Positions 18,878-27,295 of a stretch of 64,000 bases of DNA are shown one piece after another. The position numbers and the translations under genes were made by a program. The notes beneath the pieces were generated by a model. That model saw only the letters and a list, made by a program, of their open reading frames with translations. It did not search any database and was not told the DNA's origin. This DNA comes from Bacillus kwashiorkori. GTDB taxonomy: Bacteria; Bacillota; Bacilli; Bacillales; Caldibacillaceae. Location: the NCBI RefSeq assembly GCF_001375515.1, contig NZ_CTDX01000013.1:231271-295270 (forward strand), written 5' to 3'. Positions within the stretch are counted from its first letter, which is position 1. Each line of letters starts with the position of its first letter.

Positions 18878-20145
18878 TAAATCAACTCCAACAACAGCAG
18901 TTTCGGATTTTCTATTAACTTTTTGAAATAGTTTGTGAACTTCACAGCAGTTAGTCCATCGGCCACACGATGATCAAAGGACATAGAAATATTCATCATG
19001 GAACGAATCACAATTTCTTTATTGCGAACTGCTGGTACTTCCTTCGTCTGATGAAAGGCGATTAATGCAACCTCCGGATAATTTACGATTGGTGTTGCTC
19101 CAATACTGCCGAATGGCCCGACATTGCTAATCGTAAATGTTCCATCTTGCAAGTTTTTCGACGTCAGTTCATCGTTTTTCGCCATTTCAATCAAGTTTTT
19201 CATTTCTTGATGGATTATTTTTAATGATTTTCGCTCCACATGGTGAATTACAGGGACAATTAGTCCATCTTCCGTATCTGTCGCCAAGCCGATATTATAC
19301 GTTTTTTCCAGTCTAATTACTTCCTTTTCCTCATCTAACTTAGCATTAAAGATTGGATATTCCTTTAAAGCTAATTGAAGAGCCTTTACAAAAAACGCAG
19401 CCACAGAAATTGGAACATCCATTTCCTTAAGTTGCTCTCGATAGGCTAGTAGTTCTGTCATATCCACTTCATCAAAATGGGTAACATGTGGAATGGTAAA
19501 TTTAGATTGCACCATCTTTTTAGCAATTTGTTTTCTTCGTCCGCGAAACGGGATTTCATCTGCTACCGTTTCAGAAGTAGCTTGATTGATAGACTGCTCT
19601 TGTTTTACAACTTTCTCATTTTTGTCTAAAATAAACGATTGAACAGCTTCCTTTTTCGTCTCATTTCCTTTATTATGTTTTAAACTTTCAATATATAAAA
19701 ATACGTCTTCATCAGTGATTCTGCCAGCTGGACCAGTACCATTAATCTCCTCTAATGAGATTCCGTGCTCTCTAGCAATTTTTCTCGTATAAGGTGCCGC
19801 TAAAATCGGCTGATGCTGATGTTTTTTCTGCGGATGTTCTTGATGTAGGAGTGTCGGCATTTGCACAATGTGAAAAGTGGATGGTTTTTCTTTTACTACT
19901 TTATTAGATTCTTTTGCCTCCATTATTAATAATGTCGTCCCAATAGCAACAGTTGTTCCTGGTTCAACTACAATTTCCTGGACAATCCCTGATTGTGGCG
20001 CAGGTATTTCCGCGGTCATTTTATCTGTTTGTACTTCAACTAATGGCTGATCTGCTTTAACTTTATCGCCAACTTTTACAAAATATTGAAGTACTTCTCC
20101 TTCTGTCATCCCTTCGCCAATATCATGTAATTTTATCTCCATCAT
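18877..20145 (-). CDS. 2-oxoacid dehydrogenase E2 (dihydrolipoamide acyltransferase)
   Basis: The core acyltransferase, which passes the acyl group to CoA. It has one lipoyl domain with the lipoylated Lys near residue 42 (VEVQTDKMTAEIPAP), a flexible His/Gln/Lys-rich linker, and a peripheral-subunit-binding domain (APYTRKIAREHGISLEEING). The C-terminal catalytic domain has SFDHRVADG (active-site His and Asp). Start ATG 20145 is favoured over GTG 20154, which overlaps AGGTG. The acyl specificity cannot be read with certainty. Its operon with phenylalanine dehydrogenase suggests phenylacetyl or related aryl/branched acyl groups. Confidence 0.93.
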   Translation of the reverse strand: MMEIKLHDIGEGMTEGEVLQYFVKVGDKVKADQPLVEVQTDKMTAEIPAPQSGIVQEIVVEPGTTVAIGTTLLIMEAKESNKVVKEKPSTFHIVQMPTLLHQEHPQKKHQHQPILAAPYTRKIAREHGISLEEINGTGPAGRITDEDVFLYIESLKHNKGNETKKEAVQSFILDKNEKVVKQEQSINQATSETVADEIPFRGRRKQIAKKMVQSKFTIPHVTHFDEVDMTELLAYREQLKEMDVPISVAAFFVKALQLALKEYPIFNAKLDEEKEVIRLEKTYNIGLATDTEDGLIVPVIHHVERKSLKIIHQEMKNLIEMAKNDELTSKNLQDGTFTISNVGPFGSIGATPIVNYPEVALIAFHQTKEVPAVRNKEIVIRSMMNISMSFDHRVADGLTAVKFTNYFKKLIENPKLLLLELI

Positions 20146-20201
20146 TTTAGTCACCTACCTTCTTTTCTTGAAAAAATCTAACCTTATCGTTTTTCACCAT
20201 A

Positions 20202-21209
20202 CTAAAAAAACATTGTTTTCTCGATGGCGATTTTTACTCGCTCTACATTTGGTAAATAATGATTTTCTAAAGAGTAAAATGGAACTGGAACATCAAAGCC
20301 TGTTACTCTTTCAATCGGTGCCTTTAAATAGAGAAAGGAAGTTTCATTAATAATTGCTAATACATCATTACTGACCCCGCCTGTAGCATGTGCTTCATGA
20401 ACAATTACCGCTCTACCTGTTTTTTGAACCGAATCAGCGATAATATCTTTATCTAGCGGATAAAGGGTACGAAGATCAATGACATCACAATTAATTCCGT
20501 GTTCTTTTTTCACTTCTTCACATGCTTTAACTGCTACAGGTACCATTGCTCCCCAAGCGAATACAGAAATATCGTTACCAGAAGTAATTGTTTTACCTTT
20601 ACCTATTTCAACTTTATACTTTCCTTCAGGTACTTCTTCCTTTCCTGAACGATAAAGCCGCAATGATTCCATGAAAAGTACAGGATCTGGGTCTTCTATA
20701 GCGGCTATTAATAACCCTTTTGCATCATAAGGAGACGATGGACAAACAACTTTTATACCAGGCATGTGTGTGAATAAAGTTTCTACACTATCAGAATGAA
20801 TTTCTGGTGCATGTACACCAGCTCCATAAGGCGCACGTATAACCATTGGAACGTGATATTTACTCATCGTCCGCATTCGGATTCTTGTCGCATGCGTCAT
20901 TATTTGCTCATATGCCGGATAAATAAAACCCATAAATTGTATTTCTGCAACTGGTTTAAACCCGTTCAGGGCCATGCCAATGGATACTCCAATAATTCCT
21001 GCCTCACTTAGCGGTGTATCAATTACCCTCTTTTCACCAAATTGTGCTTGTAGCCCGTCTGTTGCTCGAAAAACACCGCCATTTTTCCCAATATCTTCTC
21101 CTAAAAGGATAACTTCTTCTTGTTCTTTCATCACTGTTCTTAACGCATCAGTAACCGCCTGCACTAACGTTAGTTTATTTGTTTTGACTTTTGTACCTGT
21201 TGTTGTCAT
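20202..21209 (-). CDS. 2-oxoacid dehydrogenase E1 beta subunit
   Basis: The beta subunit of the thiamine-diphosphate-dependent decarboxylase. It shows LTLVQAVTDALRTVMKEQEEVILLGEDIG, TPLSEAGIIGVSIGMAL and the C-terminal domain GRAVIVHEAHATGGV. The length of 335 residues is typical. ATG 21209 follows GGAGG by eight bases; ATG 21224 lies before the ribosome site. It forms an alpha2beta2 heterotetramer with the upstream E1 alpha and works with the E2 and E3 encoded directly downstream. Confidence 0.93.
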   Translation of the reverse strand: MTTTGTKVKTNKLTLVQAVTDALRTVMKEQEEVILLGEDIGKNGGVFRATDGLQAQFGEKRVIDTPLSEAGIIGVSIGMALNGFKPVAEIQFMGFIYPAYEQIMTHATRIRMRTMSKYHVPMVIRAPYGAGVHAPEIHSDSVETLFTHMPGIKVVCPSSPYDAKGLLIAAIEDPDPVLFMESLRLYRSGKEEVPEGKYKVEIGKGKTITSGNDISVFAWGAMVPVAVKACEEVKKEHGINCDVIDLRTLYPLDKDIIADSVQKTGRAVIVHEAHATGGVSNDVLAIINETSFLYLKAPIERVTGFDVPVPFYSLENHYLPNVERVKIAIEKTMFF

Positions 21210-21267
21210 ACATAACACCTCCATGGTGATTTATTTCGGTATCTTTCTTATGCTAGATAACATCAAT

Positions 21268-22338
21268 TTAATTTCGTTTATTCTGAAGATGGTGTAAATA
21301 ATTTCGCTTCTGTTCATCAATTGTCCAAGTTGGCTCAGCAAATACATGATCAAATAAATCATTCACATTAGGCGGTGGATATGCTTCCATTTCTATGATA
21401 GCTTTTTCTATTTGCTCTACTGCAAAGTTCTGAACAGATTGTGCCCACGTTTCATCCCAATAACCGTTATTTTTCATTAACCGTTCCATCCGTAAAATTG
21501 GGTCAATCACGTCACGTTTTTCATGGCTTACCTTTTGATCACGGTATTTAGAAGGATCATCTGCTGTCGTATGTGCACCATACCGCCAAGTAACAGCTTC
21601 AATTAGTGTTGGACCGTCTCCATTTCTTGCCCGATTTAATGCTTCCTTCGTATAGAAATAAACAGCAAACACATCATTACCATCAATTCTTACTCCGGGG
21701 ATATCATAAGCAATCGCCTTTTGAGCAATGGTGCGTGAATTCATTTGTTTTTCAATTGGAACAGATATTGCAAAACGATTATTTTGGTTGAAAAACACGA
21801 CAGGTGCTTTAAATACACTGGCAAAATTTATCCCCTCATGGAAATCCCCTTCCGATGTTGCACCATCCCCAAAATAAACAATTGCTGCATTATTAGTCCC
21901 TTTCCATTTCTCAGCAAGGGCCGCTCCCGTTGCATGAGGTAATTGTGTTGCTATTGGCACTGCTGGTGGAAAAATATGGCGATTATCAGGCGGTAAACAC
22001 CCTTCTACTCTTCCTAACCAATAAAGAAAAACTGTCGATATAGATTGTCCGAAACTGATAATTGCTGCATGATCACGGTAAGTCGGAAACATCCAGTCGT
22101 CTTCATTAAGCGCACTTGCACTACCGACTTGAGCTGCCTCCTGTCCTTCAAACGGAGCATATGTACCAATTCTCCCTTGCCTCTGAAGACTAATTGCTTT
22201 TCGGTCAAAAGTGCGAACTAAAACAAGTTTTTCATACATTTTCTTTATAAAATCTTCATCAAAGTAACTATGAAATCTTTCGTCGACGATATTTCCGTTT
22301 TCATCAATAAACTGCTTTTTCTGTAAAAATTCCTCCAT
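21268..22338 (-). CDS. 2-oxoacid dehydrogenase E1 alpha subunit
   Basis: The alpha subunit that binds thiamine diphosphate: the motif starts GDGATSEGDFHEG and ends FFNQNN. The phosphate-loop region (YRYGAHTTADDPSKYR-like) and PFEGQEAAQVG are also present. Families of this type include pyruvate, branched-chain and acetoin E1 enzymes. Automated annotation would probably call it pyruvate dehydrogenase. The gene order (thioesterase, phenylalanine dehydrogenase, E1a, E1b, E2, E3) instead points to an arylpyruvate or branched-chain oxoacid. This is context-based inference. Confidence 0.92.
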   Translation of the reverse strand: MEEFLQKKQFIDENGNIVDERFHSYFDEDFIKKMYEKLVLVRTFDRKAISLQRQGRIGTYAPFEGQEAAQVGSASALNEDDWMFPTYRDHAAIISFGQSISTVFLYWLGRVEGCLPPDNRHIFPPAVPIATQLPHATGAALAEKWKGTNNAAIVYFGDGATSEGDFHEGINFASVFKAPVVFFNQNNRFAISVPIEKQMNSRTIAQKAIAYDIPGVRIDGNDVFAVYFYTKEALNRARNGDGPTLIEAVTWRYGAHTTADDPSKYRDQKVSHEKRDVIDPILRMERLMKNNGYWDETWAQSVQNFAVEQIEKAIIEMEAYPPPNVNDLFDHVFAEPTWTIDEQKRNYLHHLQNKRN

Positions 22339-22392
22339 CCTCTCACCCCATTACCTAAACATTTTTGATTTTAGTGTTGGATTGAACAACGA

Positions 22393-23499
22393 TTAATTTC
22401 TAATTTGCCATTTTGGACGTTTATGCCTTGAGAAAAAGCTATTACGATTTTTCCTTGCAGCAATTTTTCGTTCACAGTAGTTGTTTGCAGCCTGTGCTGT
22501 AGAAATATTAAGTTTTTCCGCTTCTTGATAAATCTCTTCTAAAGAATGATAGATGGCACTTGTTTTTTGTAAAACTCGCGCTTTGTTCGGACCATAAAGT
22601 TCATCTGCCACTTGAATTAAACCACCTGCATTTACGATGTAATCAGGTGCATATAATATATTTTTTTGTCGCAACACATCGGCATGACGATCTTCCAATA
22701 GTTGATTATTCGCAGATCCGACGACCGCTTTTACTTGTAATTGTTCTATCGTGTCGTCGTTAATAATGCCCCCTAAGGCGCATGGAACGAAAATGTCCGC
22801 GGCAGACGAGTAAATATCATTTCCATGAACGAATTTTATCGCGTTACGGTACTTGTTGTTTTTTTCAATAAACTTCGCCAATGTATTGTCATTGACATCT
22901 GTTACATATAAATTTGCTCCTAACTCAATAAGCTGTTCAGCTACTTTAAAGCCCACTTTGCCAAGTCCTTGAATGGAAAAGGTTCTATCTGCTAAGTCTT
23001 CGGATCCCCATAACATTTTACTCGTTGCCTTTAATCCATAAATGACCCCCATAGCTGTAGGAACGGATGTATCTCCTCCGCCCCCGTATTCCTCCGGGAG
23101 TCCAGCAATACAATTAGTTTCCTTCGCTGCATGAACAAAGTCAGACAGTTCCGTTCCCATATCTGTACCCGTATAATAACGCCCATTTAATGAATCAATA
23201 AACTGACCAAAGGCACGGAATAACTCTGGTGATTTGTCCTTTTGTGGATCACCGATGATAACCGATTTTCCACCGCCAAAATCAACATCAGCTGCGGCGC
23301 ATTTATATGTCATCCCTTTTGCCAGTCGAAGAGCATCTTCTAACGCTTCATCCACTGATGCATACGGGCGCATTCGACAACCGCCCAATGCAGGTCCAAG
23401 TGTAGTATTATGTATGACTATAATTGCTTTCAAACCTGAAGCAGAGTCATTGCAAAACATAATTTGTTCATATTCATTCATTTTTGTAAAAATATCCAT
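22393..23499 (-). CDS. pdh: Phenylalanine dehydrogenase (Glu/Leu/Phe/Val family)
   Basis: An NAD-dependent amino-acid dehydrogenase of 368 residues that should oxidatively deaminate an amino acid to its 2-oxoacid. It has GPALGGCRM, catalytic Lys66 and Lys78 in [32 protein letters not shown], the Rossmann motif GLGKVG and [15 protein letters not shown]. From memory, the ADVDFGGGK segment and NQLVEDRH-type segment match characterised phenylalanine dehydrogenases (Thermoactinomyces intermedius type) better than leucine dehydrogenases, which have AAAGLNLGGGK. Co-regulation with the paa operon supports phenylalanine as substrate. AAAGGGGG lies seven bases before the ATG. The C-terminus is basic ([16 protein letters not shown]). 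Confidence 0.85.
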   Translation of the reverse strand: MDIFTKMNEYEQIMFCNDSASGLKAIIVIHNTTLGPALGGCRMRPYASVDEALEDALRLAKGMTYKCAAADVDFGGGKSVIIGDPQKDKSPELFRAFGQFIDSLNGRYYTGTDMGTELSDFVHAAKETNCIAGLPEEYGGGGDTSVPTAMGVIYGLKATSKMLWGSEDLADRTFSIQGLGKVGFKVAEQLIELGANLYVTDVNDNTLAKFIEKNNKYRNAIKFVHGNDIYSSAADIFVPCALGGIINDDTIEQLQVKAVVGSANNQLLEDRHADVLRQKNILYAPDYIVNAGGLIQVADELYGPNKARVLQKTSAIYHSLEEIYQEAEKLNISTAQAANNYCERKIAARKNRNSFFSRHKRPKWQIRN

Positions 23500-23534
23500 C
23501 TAACATCCCCCTTTGTCGGTAATTGTCTAATTGG

Positions 23535-23549
23535 TAGGAAACGCTTACA
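23535..23549. promoter_or_regulatory. Candidate cre (CcpA) site
   Basis: TAGGAAACGCTTACA matches the catabolite-responsive consensus WTGNAANCGNWNNCW except for one base (A for T at position 2). It overlaps the thioesterase stop and lies about 35 bases before the dehydrogenase start, so it could act as a roadblock in the operon. Confidence 0.5.
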
Positions 23550-23955
23550 TTTTTGTGGAAACATTTTTTGAGTTTGCAAGCTTTTCACGAATTTCTTGTT
23601 TCGGTAAAATGACTTGAACAACTTCTCCTTTACCAATTAAACCTTTTTCATTAAACGCCTCTACTTCCGTAATTACAAGGTTCTTTTTCAGCTTTGTTAT
23701 AATTGCTTTTACCGTCACATCAGTACCTGCCGTTGTTGGTGCGATATGTTTTACAGATACACTTGCCCCCATTCCTTCTTCGTGTTCCTCCAAATAAGGT
23801 AAAATTATTTGCCTCGATGCCCACTCCATATGATAGACCATTGAGACAGTGGAATAAGCAGGATGAACAACATTGCCTTCAAATTGTGCATACATATCTT
23901 CCGTTACTCGGAAAGAAATAGTTGCAATTTGTCCAATTTCCATTCCAGGTTTCAT
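23545..23955 (-). CDS. Hotdog-fold acyl-CoA thioesterase (FlK-like)
   Basis: The first gene of the phenylalanine dehydrogenase operon, about 136 residues. It aligns by eye with fluoroacetyl-CoA thioesterase FlK: the KPGMEIG start, the YSTVSMVYHMEWA helix (candidate catalytic Thr and Glu), and VKHIAPTTAG with the candidate catalytic His. Such enzymes hydrolyse acyl-CoA thioesters. In this setting it may release CoA from phenylacetyl-CoA or dead-end thioesters, a housekeeping role like that of PaaI. ATG 23955 follows GGAGG by seven bases; upstream in-frame starts have no ribosome site. The shared operator lies about 70-105 bases upstream. Confidence 0.8.
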   Translation of the reverse strand: MKPGMEIGQIATISFRVTEDMYAQFEGNVVHPAYSTVSMVYHMEWASRQIILPYLEEHEEGMGASVSVKHIAPTTAGTDVTVKAIITKLKKNLVITEVEAFNEKGLIGKGEVVQVILPKQEIREKLANSKNVSTKM

Positions 23956-24023
23956 CGGATGACCTCCATCGTAATCTACTAATCTCCTGTCAATTATAAA
24001 CATTAACAACATGAAAATATTAC

Positions 24024-24062
24024 ATAACGTTATTTTAACGTTATTCTAACATCTCGTTATAT
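24024..24062. promoter_or_regulatory. Operator copy A (shared with the paaA promoter)
   Basis: A 39-bp element with the form ATAACGTT-N4-TAACGTTATT-N8-TCGTTATAT. Its left part contains a perfect 7-3-7 inverted repeat, AACGTTA-TTT-TAACGTT. The same arrangement, 33 of 39 bases identical, lies before paaA (39234-39272). The element overlaps the -10 box of the operon promoter, the position expected for a repressor site. Confidence 0.8.
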
Positions 24063-24072
24063 GAATCGTCAA
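24043..24072 (-). promoter_or_regulatory. Promoter of the thioesterase-pdh-E1/E2/E3 operon
   Basis: On the minus strand TTGACG (24067-24072) and TAGAAT (24043-24048) are 18 bases apart. The -10 lies at the same offset inside operator A as the -10 of paaA does inside operator B. Confidence 0.7.
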
Positions 24073-24198
24073 TGGTTTCTTTTGATTGTGAATTTCGATA
24101 CTTTTCTAACAAAACTTACAAATTATTGGAATTGTTAGTTCCACCTAGATTGCTGCGCAGTCCACTTAAAGGAACTATCATTATATATTTCTTGATAT

Positions 24199-24235
24199 AA
24201 AAAAAAATTCCTTCCCCAACGTGTATGGAGAAGGA
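24199..24235 (-). terminator. Terminator of the peroxiredoxin-winged helix operon
   Basis: A 10-bp stem with one mismatch (TCCTTCtCCA with TGGgGAAGGA on the minus strand) is followed by nine T. It lies between the winged-helix gene and the next promoter. Confidence 0.8.
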
Positions 24236-24320
24236 TAAGTTTCATACATAATAAACATTTTTTCAGTAGTGCAAATGTACAGAGAAATACCCGAATATGC
24301 AAAATACTACATTTCCTAAT

Positions 24321-24548
24321 CTAACTTTTTTCTACAAGACTTTTTATTTTTGGATTCATTTGATATTTTTCCGCTTCTAACGTTACAAAACCCATATCTT
24401 TCATTTCTCTTAAACTACTACGAATTTTAAACAATGGTAATCCAGTATGTTTGGAAATTTCTTGCGGTGTCATTGCTTCTGTTTCAATAGATTGTAGTAA
24501 TTTTTTCGCCGATTCGGTCAAATGTCCTTTTTCATTTATGCAAGCCAT
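24321..24548 (-). CDS. Small winged-helix DNA-binding protein
   Basis: A 75-residue protein that is essentially one winged helix: helix 2/turn/recognition helix in MTPQEISKHTGLPLFKIRSSLREMKDMGFV, then the wing VTLEAEKYQMNP. No ligand or dimer domain is visible. It is cotranscribed with the peroxiredoxin gene 12 bases upstream, with AAAGGAG seven bases before the ATG. It could be a transcription factor sensing redox or metabolites through its partner, but no cysteine sensor is evident beyond Cys3. The specific family is not recognised. Confidence 0.75.
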   Translation of the reverse strand: MACINEKGHLTESAKKLLQSIETEAMTPQEISKHTGLPLFKIRSSLREMKDMGFVTLEAEKYQMNPKIKSLVEKS

Positions 24549-24560
24549 GACAGTTCTCCT

Positions 24561-25220
24561 TTACAATTGTTTTTTGCAGAAGTACCAATCAATACATTCC
24601 ACACTGTCATCCTTCATTCTTTCTTCTGCTACTTCTGTCGTAGCAGGTGTTGGAACAATGACTTTATCTCCTTCACGCCAGTTTGCAGGTGTTGCTATAC
24701 CGTGCTGATCGGTTGTTTGCAGTGCTTTCACTAGCCGAAGTATTTCATCCATATTCCGTCCAGTAGTTAGAGGATAATAAATAACTGCCCGAACAATTTG
24801 TTTATCATCTATAACAAATACTGCTCTCGATGTTTCTGTCGAACTTTCTTCTGGCATAATCATACCGTATAATTGAGCAACATCTTTATTTAAATCAGCA
24901 ATAATTGGAAATTCAATTTTCACGCCAAATTTTTCCTCAATATTGCGTACCCAAGCGATATGAGAAGAAACGCTATCGACACTGAGTCCTAATAGTTCTA
25001 CATTCATTTCTCGTAATTGTGGATAAATTTCTTGGAAACCGATGAATTCCGTCGTACATACTGGAGTAAAATCTGCTGGGTGGGAAAATAAAATAACCCA
25101 ACTTCCTTCATAATCAGATAATCTTAATATCCCGTGGGATGTAACCGCTTCAAACTGTGGGGCCTTTGATCCAATTCTTGGTAATGACTTGACCGTCTCT
25201 TTTACTACTGTTTCCTCCAT
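24561..25220 (-). CDS. Peroxiredoxin (Prx6/AhpC-TSA type)
   Basis: A thiol peroxidase of about 219 residues that reduces peroxides. The peroxidatic cysteine is in HPADFTPVCTTEF, with the supporting Arg in TTGRNMDEILRLVKAL, and GDKVIVPTPAT marks the Prx6-like C-terminal domain. Additional cysteines near the end (DSVECIDWYFCKKQL) could serve as resolving residues, as in archaeal-type long peroxiredoxins. It forms an operon with a small winged-helix gene downstream. It lies inside the aromatic catabolic block, where an oxygen-using epoxidase operates, but a functional link is only a guess. Confidence 0.9.
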   Translation of the reverse strand: MEETVVKETVKSLPRIGSKAPQFEAVTSHGILRLSDYEGSWVILFSHPADFTPVCTTEFIGFQEIYPQLREMNVELLGLSVDSVSSHIAWVRNIEEKFGVKIEFPIIADLNKDVAQLYGMIMPEESSTETSRAVFVIDDKQIVRAVIYYPLTTGRNMDEILRLVKALQTTDQHGIATPANWREGDKVIVPTPATTEVAEERMKDDSVECIDWYFCKKQL

Positions 25221-25444
25221 CACATGAATCCCTCCAAGTAATTAAATTAAAAAACACCTTCTACCTATTATCATAACGTACGATTGTTTAGAATGAGGAA
25301 ACAGTTGTGAAGGAGATATTAATATATTGTGATGAAATTATGAAACTTTTAATATCATTAAATAATTTGTATATTATATTAATTTAAACGTTATTCACTA
25401 TTTTTTTGCTAAATATATTGCGTACAAAAAAACGGGACAAACAA

Positions 25445-25482
25445 AAAAAAGGTTATTAGAGTATCTTCAAATAACCTTTTTT
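25445..25482 (-). terminator. Terminator of the ABC transporter operon
   Basis: AAAAAAGGTTATT pairs with AATAACCTTTTTT around a 12-base loop, directly downstream of the ABC ATPase stop; it is T-rich on both strands. Confidence 0.85.
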
Positions 25483-25509
25483 ATCTAGAAAAAACAAACG
25501 GTGAATTTA

Positions 25510-26304
25510 TTAAGCAAGTAATGTCCGATCGGTTGCCATTTTCTCCCCACGGATTCGTTGAAATTCTTCCAGCAACCGTTCAATGGTTAAATCGTTTTTC
25601 TCTTCTTCATTAACTTCTAATATAATTTGTCCTTTATCCATCATAATTAGACGATTTCCTAAATCTAGCGCTTGTTGCATATTATGGGTAACCATTAATG
25701 TCGTTAGCTCAAATTTTTCTACTATATCTTTCGTGATTTCTGTGATTAATTGTGCTCGTGCCGGATCGAGTGCAGCAGTATGTTCATCTAATAGTAGTAT
25801 TGCTGGTTCGGTAAATGTTGCCATCAATAAGGAAATCGCCTGCCTTTCTCCACCTGACAATAGCCCGACTTTTGCATTGAGGCGATCCTCTAACCCAAGA
25901 TTTAATGTAGCTAACGATTCACGGAAAAACTCCCGCCTTTTGCTCGTTACTCCGAATTTAAGTGTTCTCTTTTTATTCCGGGAATATGCCATTGCTAAGT
26001 TTTCCTCAATTGTCATCGATGGTGCTGTTCCTGACATCGGATCTTGAAAGACCCGGCCAATTAGTTTCGATCGTTTATATTCTGGTATTTGTGTAACATT
26101 TTTTCCATCTATAAAAACTGTGCCAGAATCCGGTGTTAATAAACCAGATATGATATTCATTAATGTCGATTTTCCTGCCCCGTTACTACCAATAATAGTA
26201 ACAAAATCACCTTTCTTTAATGATAAATTTATGTGATTAAGGGCTATTTTTTCATCCACAGTTCCTTCGTTAAAAATTTTGTGTACATCGCTTAATTTAA
26301 GCAC
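25510..26304 (-). CDS. ABC transporter ATPase (TrpZ-like)
   Basis: The 264-residue ATP-binding subunit has Walker A IGSNGAGKST, signature LLSGGERQAISLLMA, Walker B AILLLDEHTAALDP and VTHNMQQALDLG. Glu replaced by His after the Walker B Asp (DEHTAALD) is typical of the ATPases that partner TrpX/TrpY-like systems, linked to tryptophan or tyrosine uptake in streptococci. GTG 26304 overlaps the permease stop and has GAGGAGG nine bases upstream. With the adjacent permease it forms an importer half lacking an encoded binding protein. The substrate is not proven. Confidence 0.85.
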   Translation of the reverse strand: MLKLSDVHKIFNEGTVDEKIALNHINLSLKKGDFVTIIGSNGAGKSTLMNIISGLLTPDSGTVFIDGKNVTQIPEYKRSKLIGRVFQDPMSGTAPSMTIEENLAMAYSRNKKRTLKFGVTSKRREFFRESLATLNLGLEDRLNAKVGLLSGGERQAISLLMATFTEPAILLLDEHTAALDPARAQLITEITKDIVEKFELTTLMVTHNMQQALDLGNRLIMMDKGQIILEVNEEEKNDLTIERLLEEFQRIRGEKMATDRTLLA

Positions 26305-27280
26305 TAGCTTTTCCCTCCTCTGCCCCAGCTTTCCTTTGGAGTGAATGTTGGCGTTTCATTTTTCTTTTTTTCGCCCGTCTCTTTTCTAAAATGTTTGGAA
26401 TAACTAAAGCTAAAATTACGATAATCGCTGTGACTAGTTTCATATCGGATGCATCTAATATTTGCTGTTGTAGTGCATATCCGATCACAATCCGATAGAT
26501 GACTGAACCGAGTATAACGGCTAAAGTAATTCGTCCGATTGTTTTTGTCCCGAATAACGCTTCCCCGATAATAACAGAGGCGAGTCCAATTACAATCATT
26601 CCAATTCCCATATTTACATTGGAGAACTCGTAATATTGCGCCATTACTGCTCCAGAAAACGCAACAAATGCGTTAGAAATACCGACGCCGATAATAATTA
26701 AACTATCTGTATTTGCCGAAAAGCTCCGAATCATTTTTTTATTGTCTCCAGTTGCCCGAATCGCAAGCCCGACTTCTGTTTTTAAGAAAAGATCTAATAT
26801 AAATTTAAATAAGAAAGTGATTAGTACGAGAAAAAATAATAGTCCCCATGAATGTCCACCCCAAATAAAGCCTAAATTATTAAAAAAATCAGCAACTTTT
26901 GTCAAAACTGTATCTTCTCCTAATAAGGAAAGATTTGCTACAACGGGTGTACTATCAGATGTTAAGCCCATTATCCGCAAATTAATAGAATATAAGGCAA
27001 TCATCATTAGAATACCAGAAAGCAGTGCATTAATTTTCCCCTTCGTATGAAGAATACCAGTAATTGCTCCTACGACAAATCCGATAATTAAAGCGGAAAA
27101 AGTTGCAATTAACGGGGATATGCCGCTAACAATCATAACCGTACATACAGCCGCTCCTGTTACAAAACTGCCATCAACTGTTAAATCTGGAAAGTCTAAA
27201 ATTCGAAATGTCAAATAGACGCCGAGAGCCATTATGGCAAAAATTATCCCTTGCAGTGATGCATCAAATATCCATCCCAT
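26297..27280 (-). CDS. ABC transporter permease (TrpY-like, BPD_transp_2)
   Basis: A branched-chain-type permease with about nine membrane helices (GIIFAIMALGVYLTFRILDFPDLTVDGSF start, GLAIRATGDNKKMIRSFSAN cytoplasmic loop) and a very basic cytoplasmic tail (KRRAKKRKMKRQ). The DFPDLTVDGSF motif is characteristic of permeases that work with ABC_sub_bind-type receptors, including the aromatic amino-acid TrpXYZ systems. Usually the receptor gene precedes the permease, but none is present in the 323 bases upstream. ATG 27280 has GGAG eight bases upstream; GTG 27289 abuts that site. Confidence 0.85.
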   Translation of the reverse strand: MGWIFDASLQGIIFAIMALGVYLTFRILDFPDLTVDGSFVTGAAVCTVMIVSGISPLIATFSALIIGFVVGAITGILHTKGKINALLSGILMMIALYSINLRIMGLTSDSTPVVANLSLLGEDTVLTKVADFFNNLGFIWGGHSWGLLFFLVLITFLFKFILDLFLKTEVGLAIRATGDNKKMIRSFSANTDSLIIIGVGISNAFVAFSGAVMAQYYEFSNVNMGIGMIVIGLASVIIGEALFGTKTIGRITLAVILGSVIYRIVIGYALQQQILDASDMKLVTAIIVILALVIPNILEKRRAKKRKMKRQHSLQRKAGAEEGKASA

Positions 27281-27295
27281 CCTCTTCACTCCATT

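Noticed and set aside
21268..22338. Simple assignment of the E1 alpha gene as housekeeping pyruvate dehydrogenase
   Set aside because: Motifs allow it, but the operon with phenylalanine dehydrogenase and the operator shared with paaA favour a catabolic oxoacid; I left the substrate open.
25384..25396. A third copy of the shared AACGTT operator (TTAAACGTTATTC)
   Set aside because: Only one half-site is present, without the flanking elements or a promoter at the matching offset.
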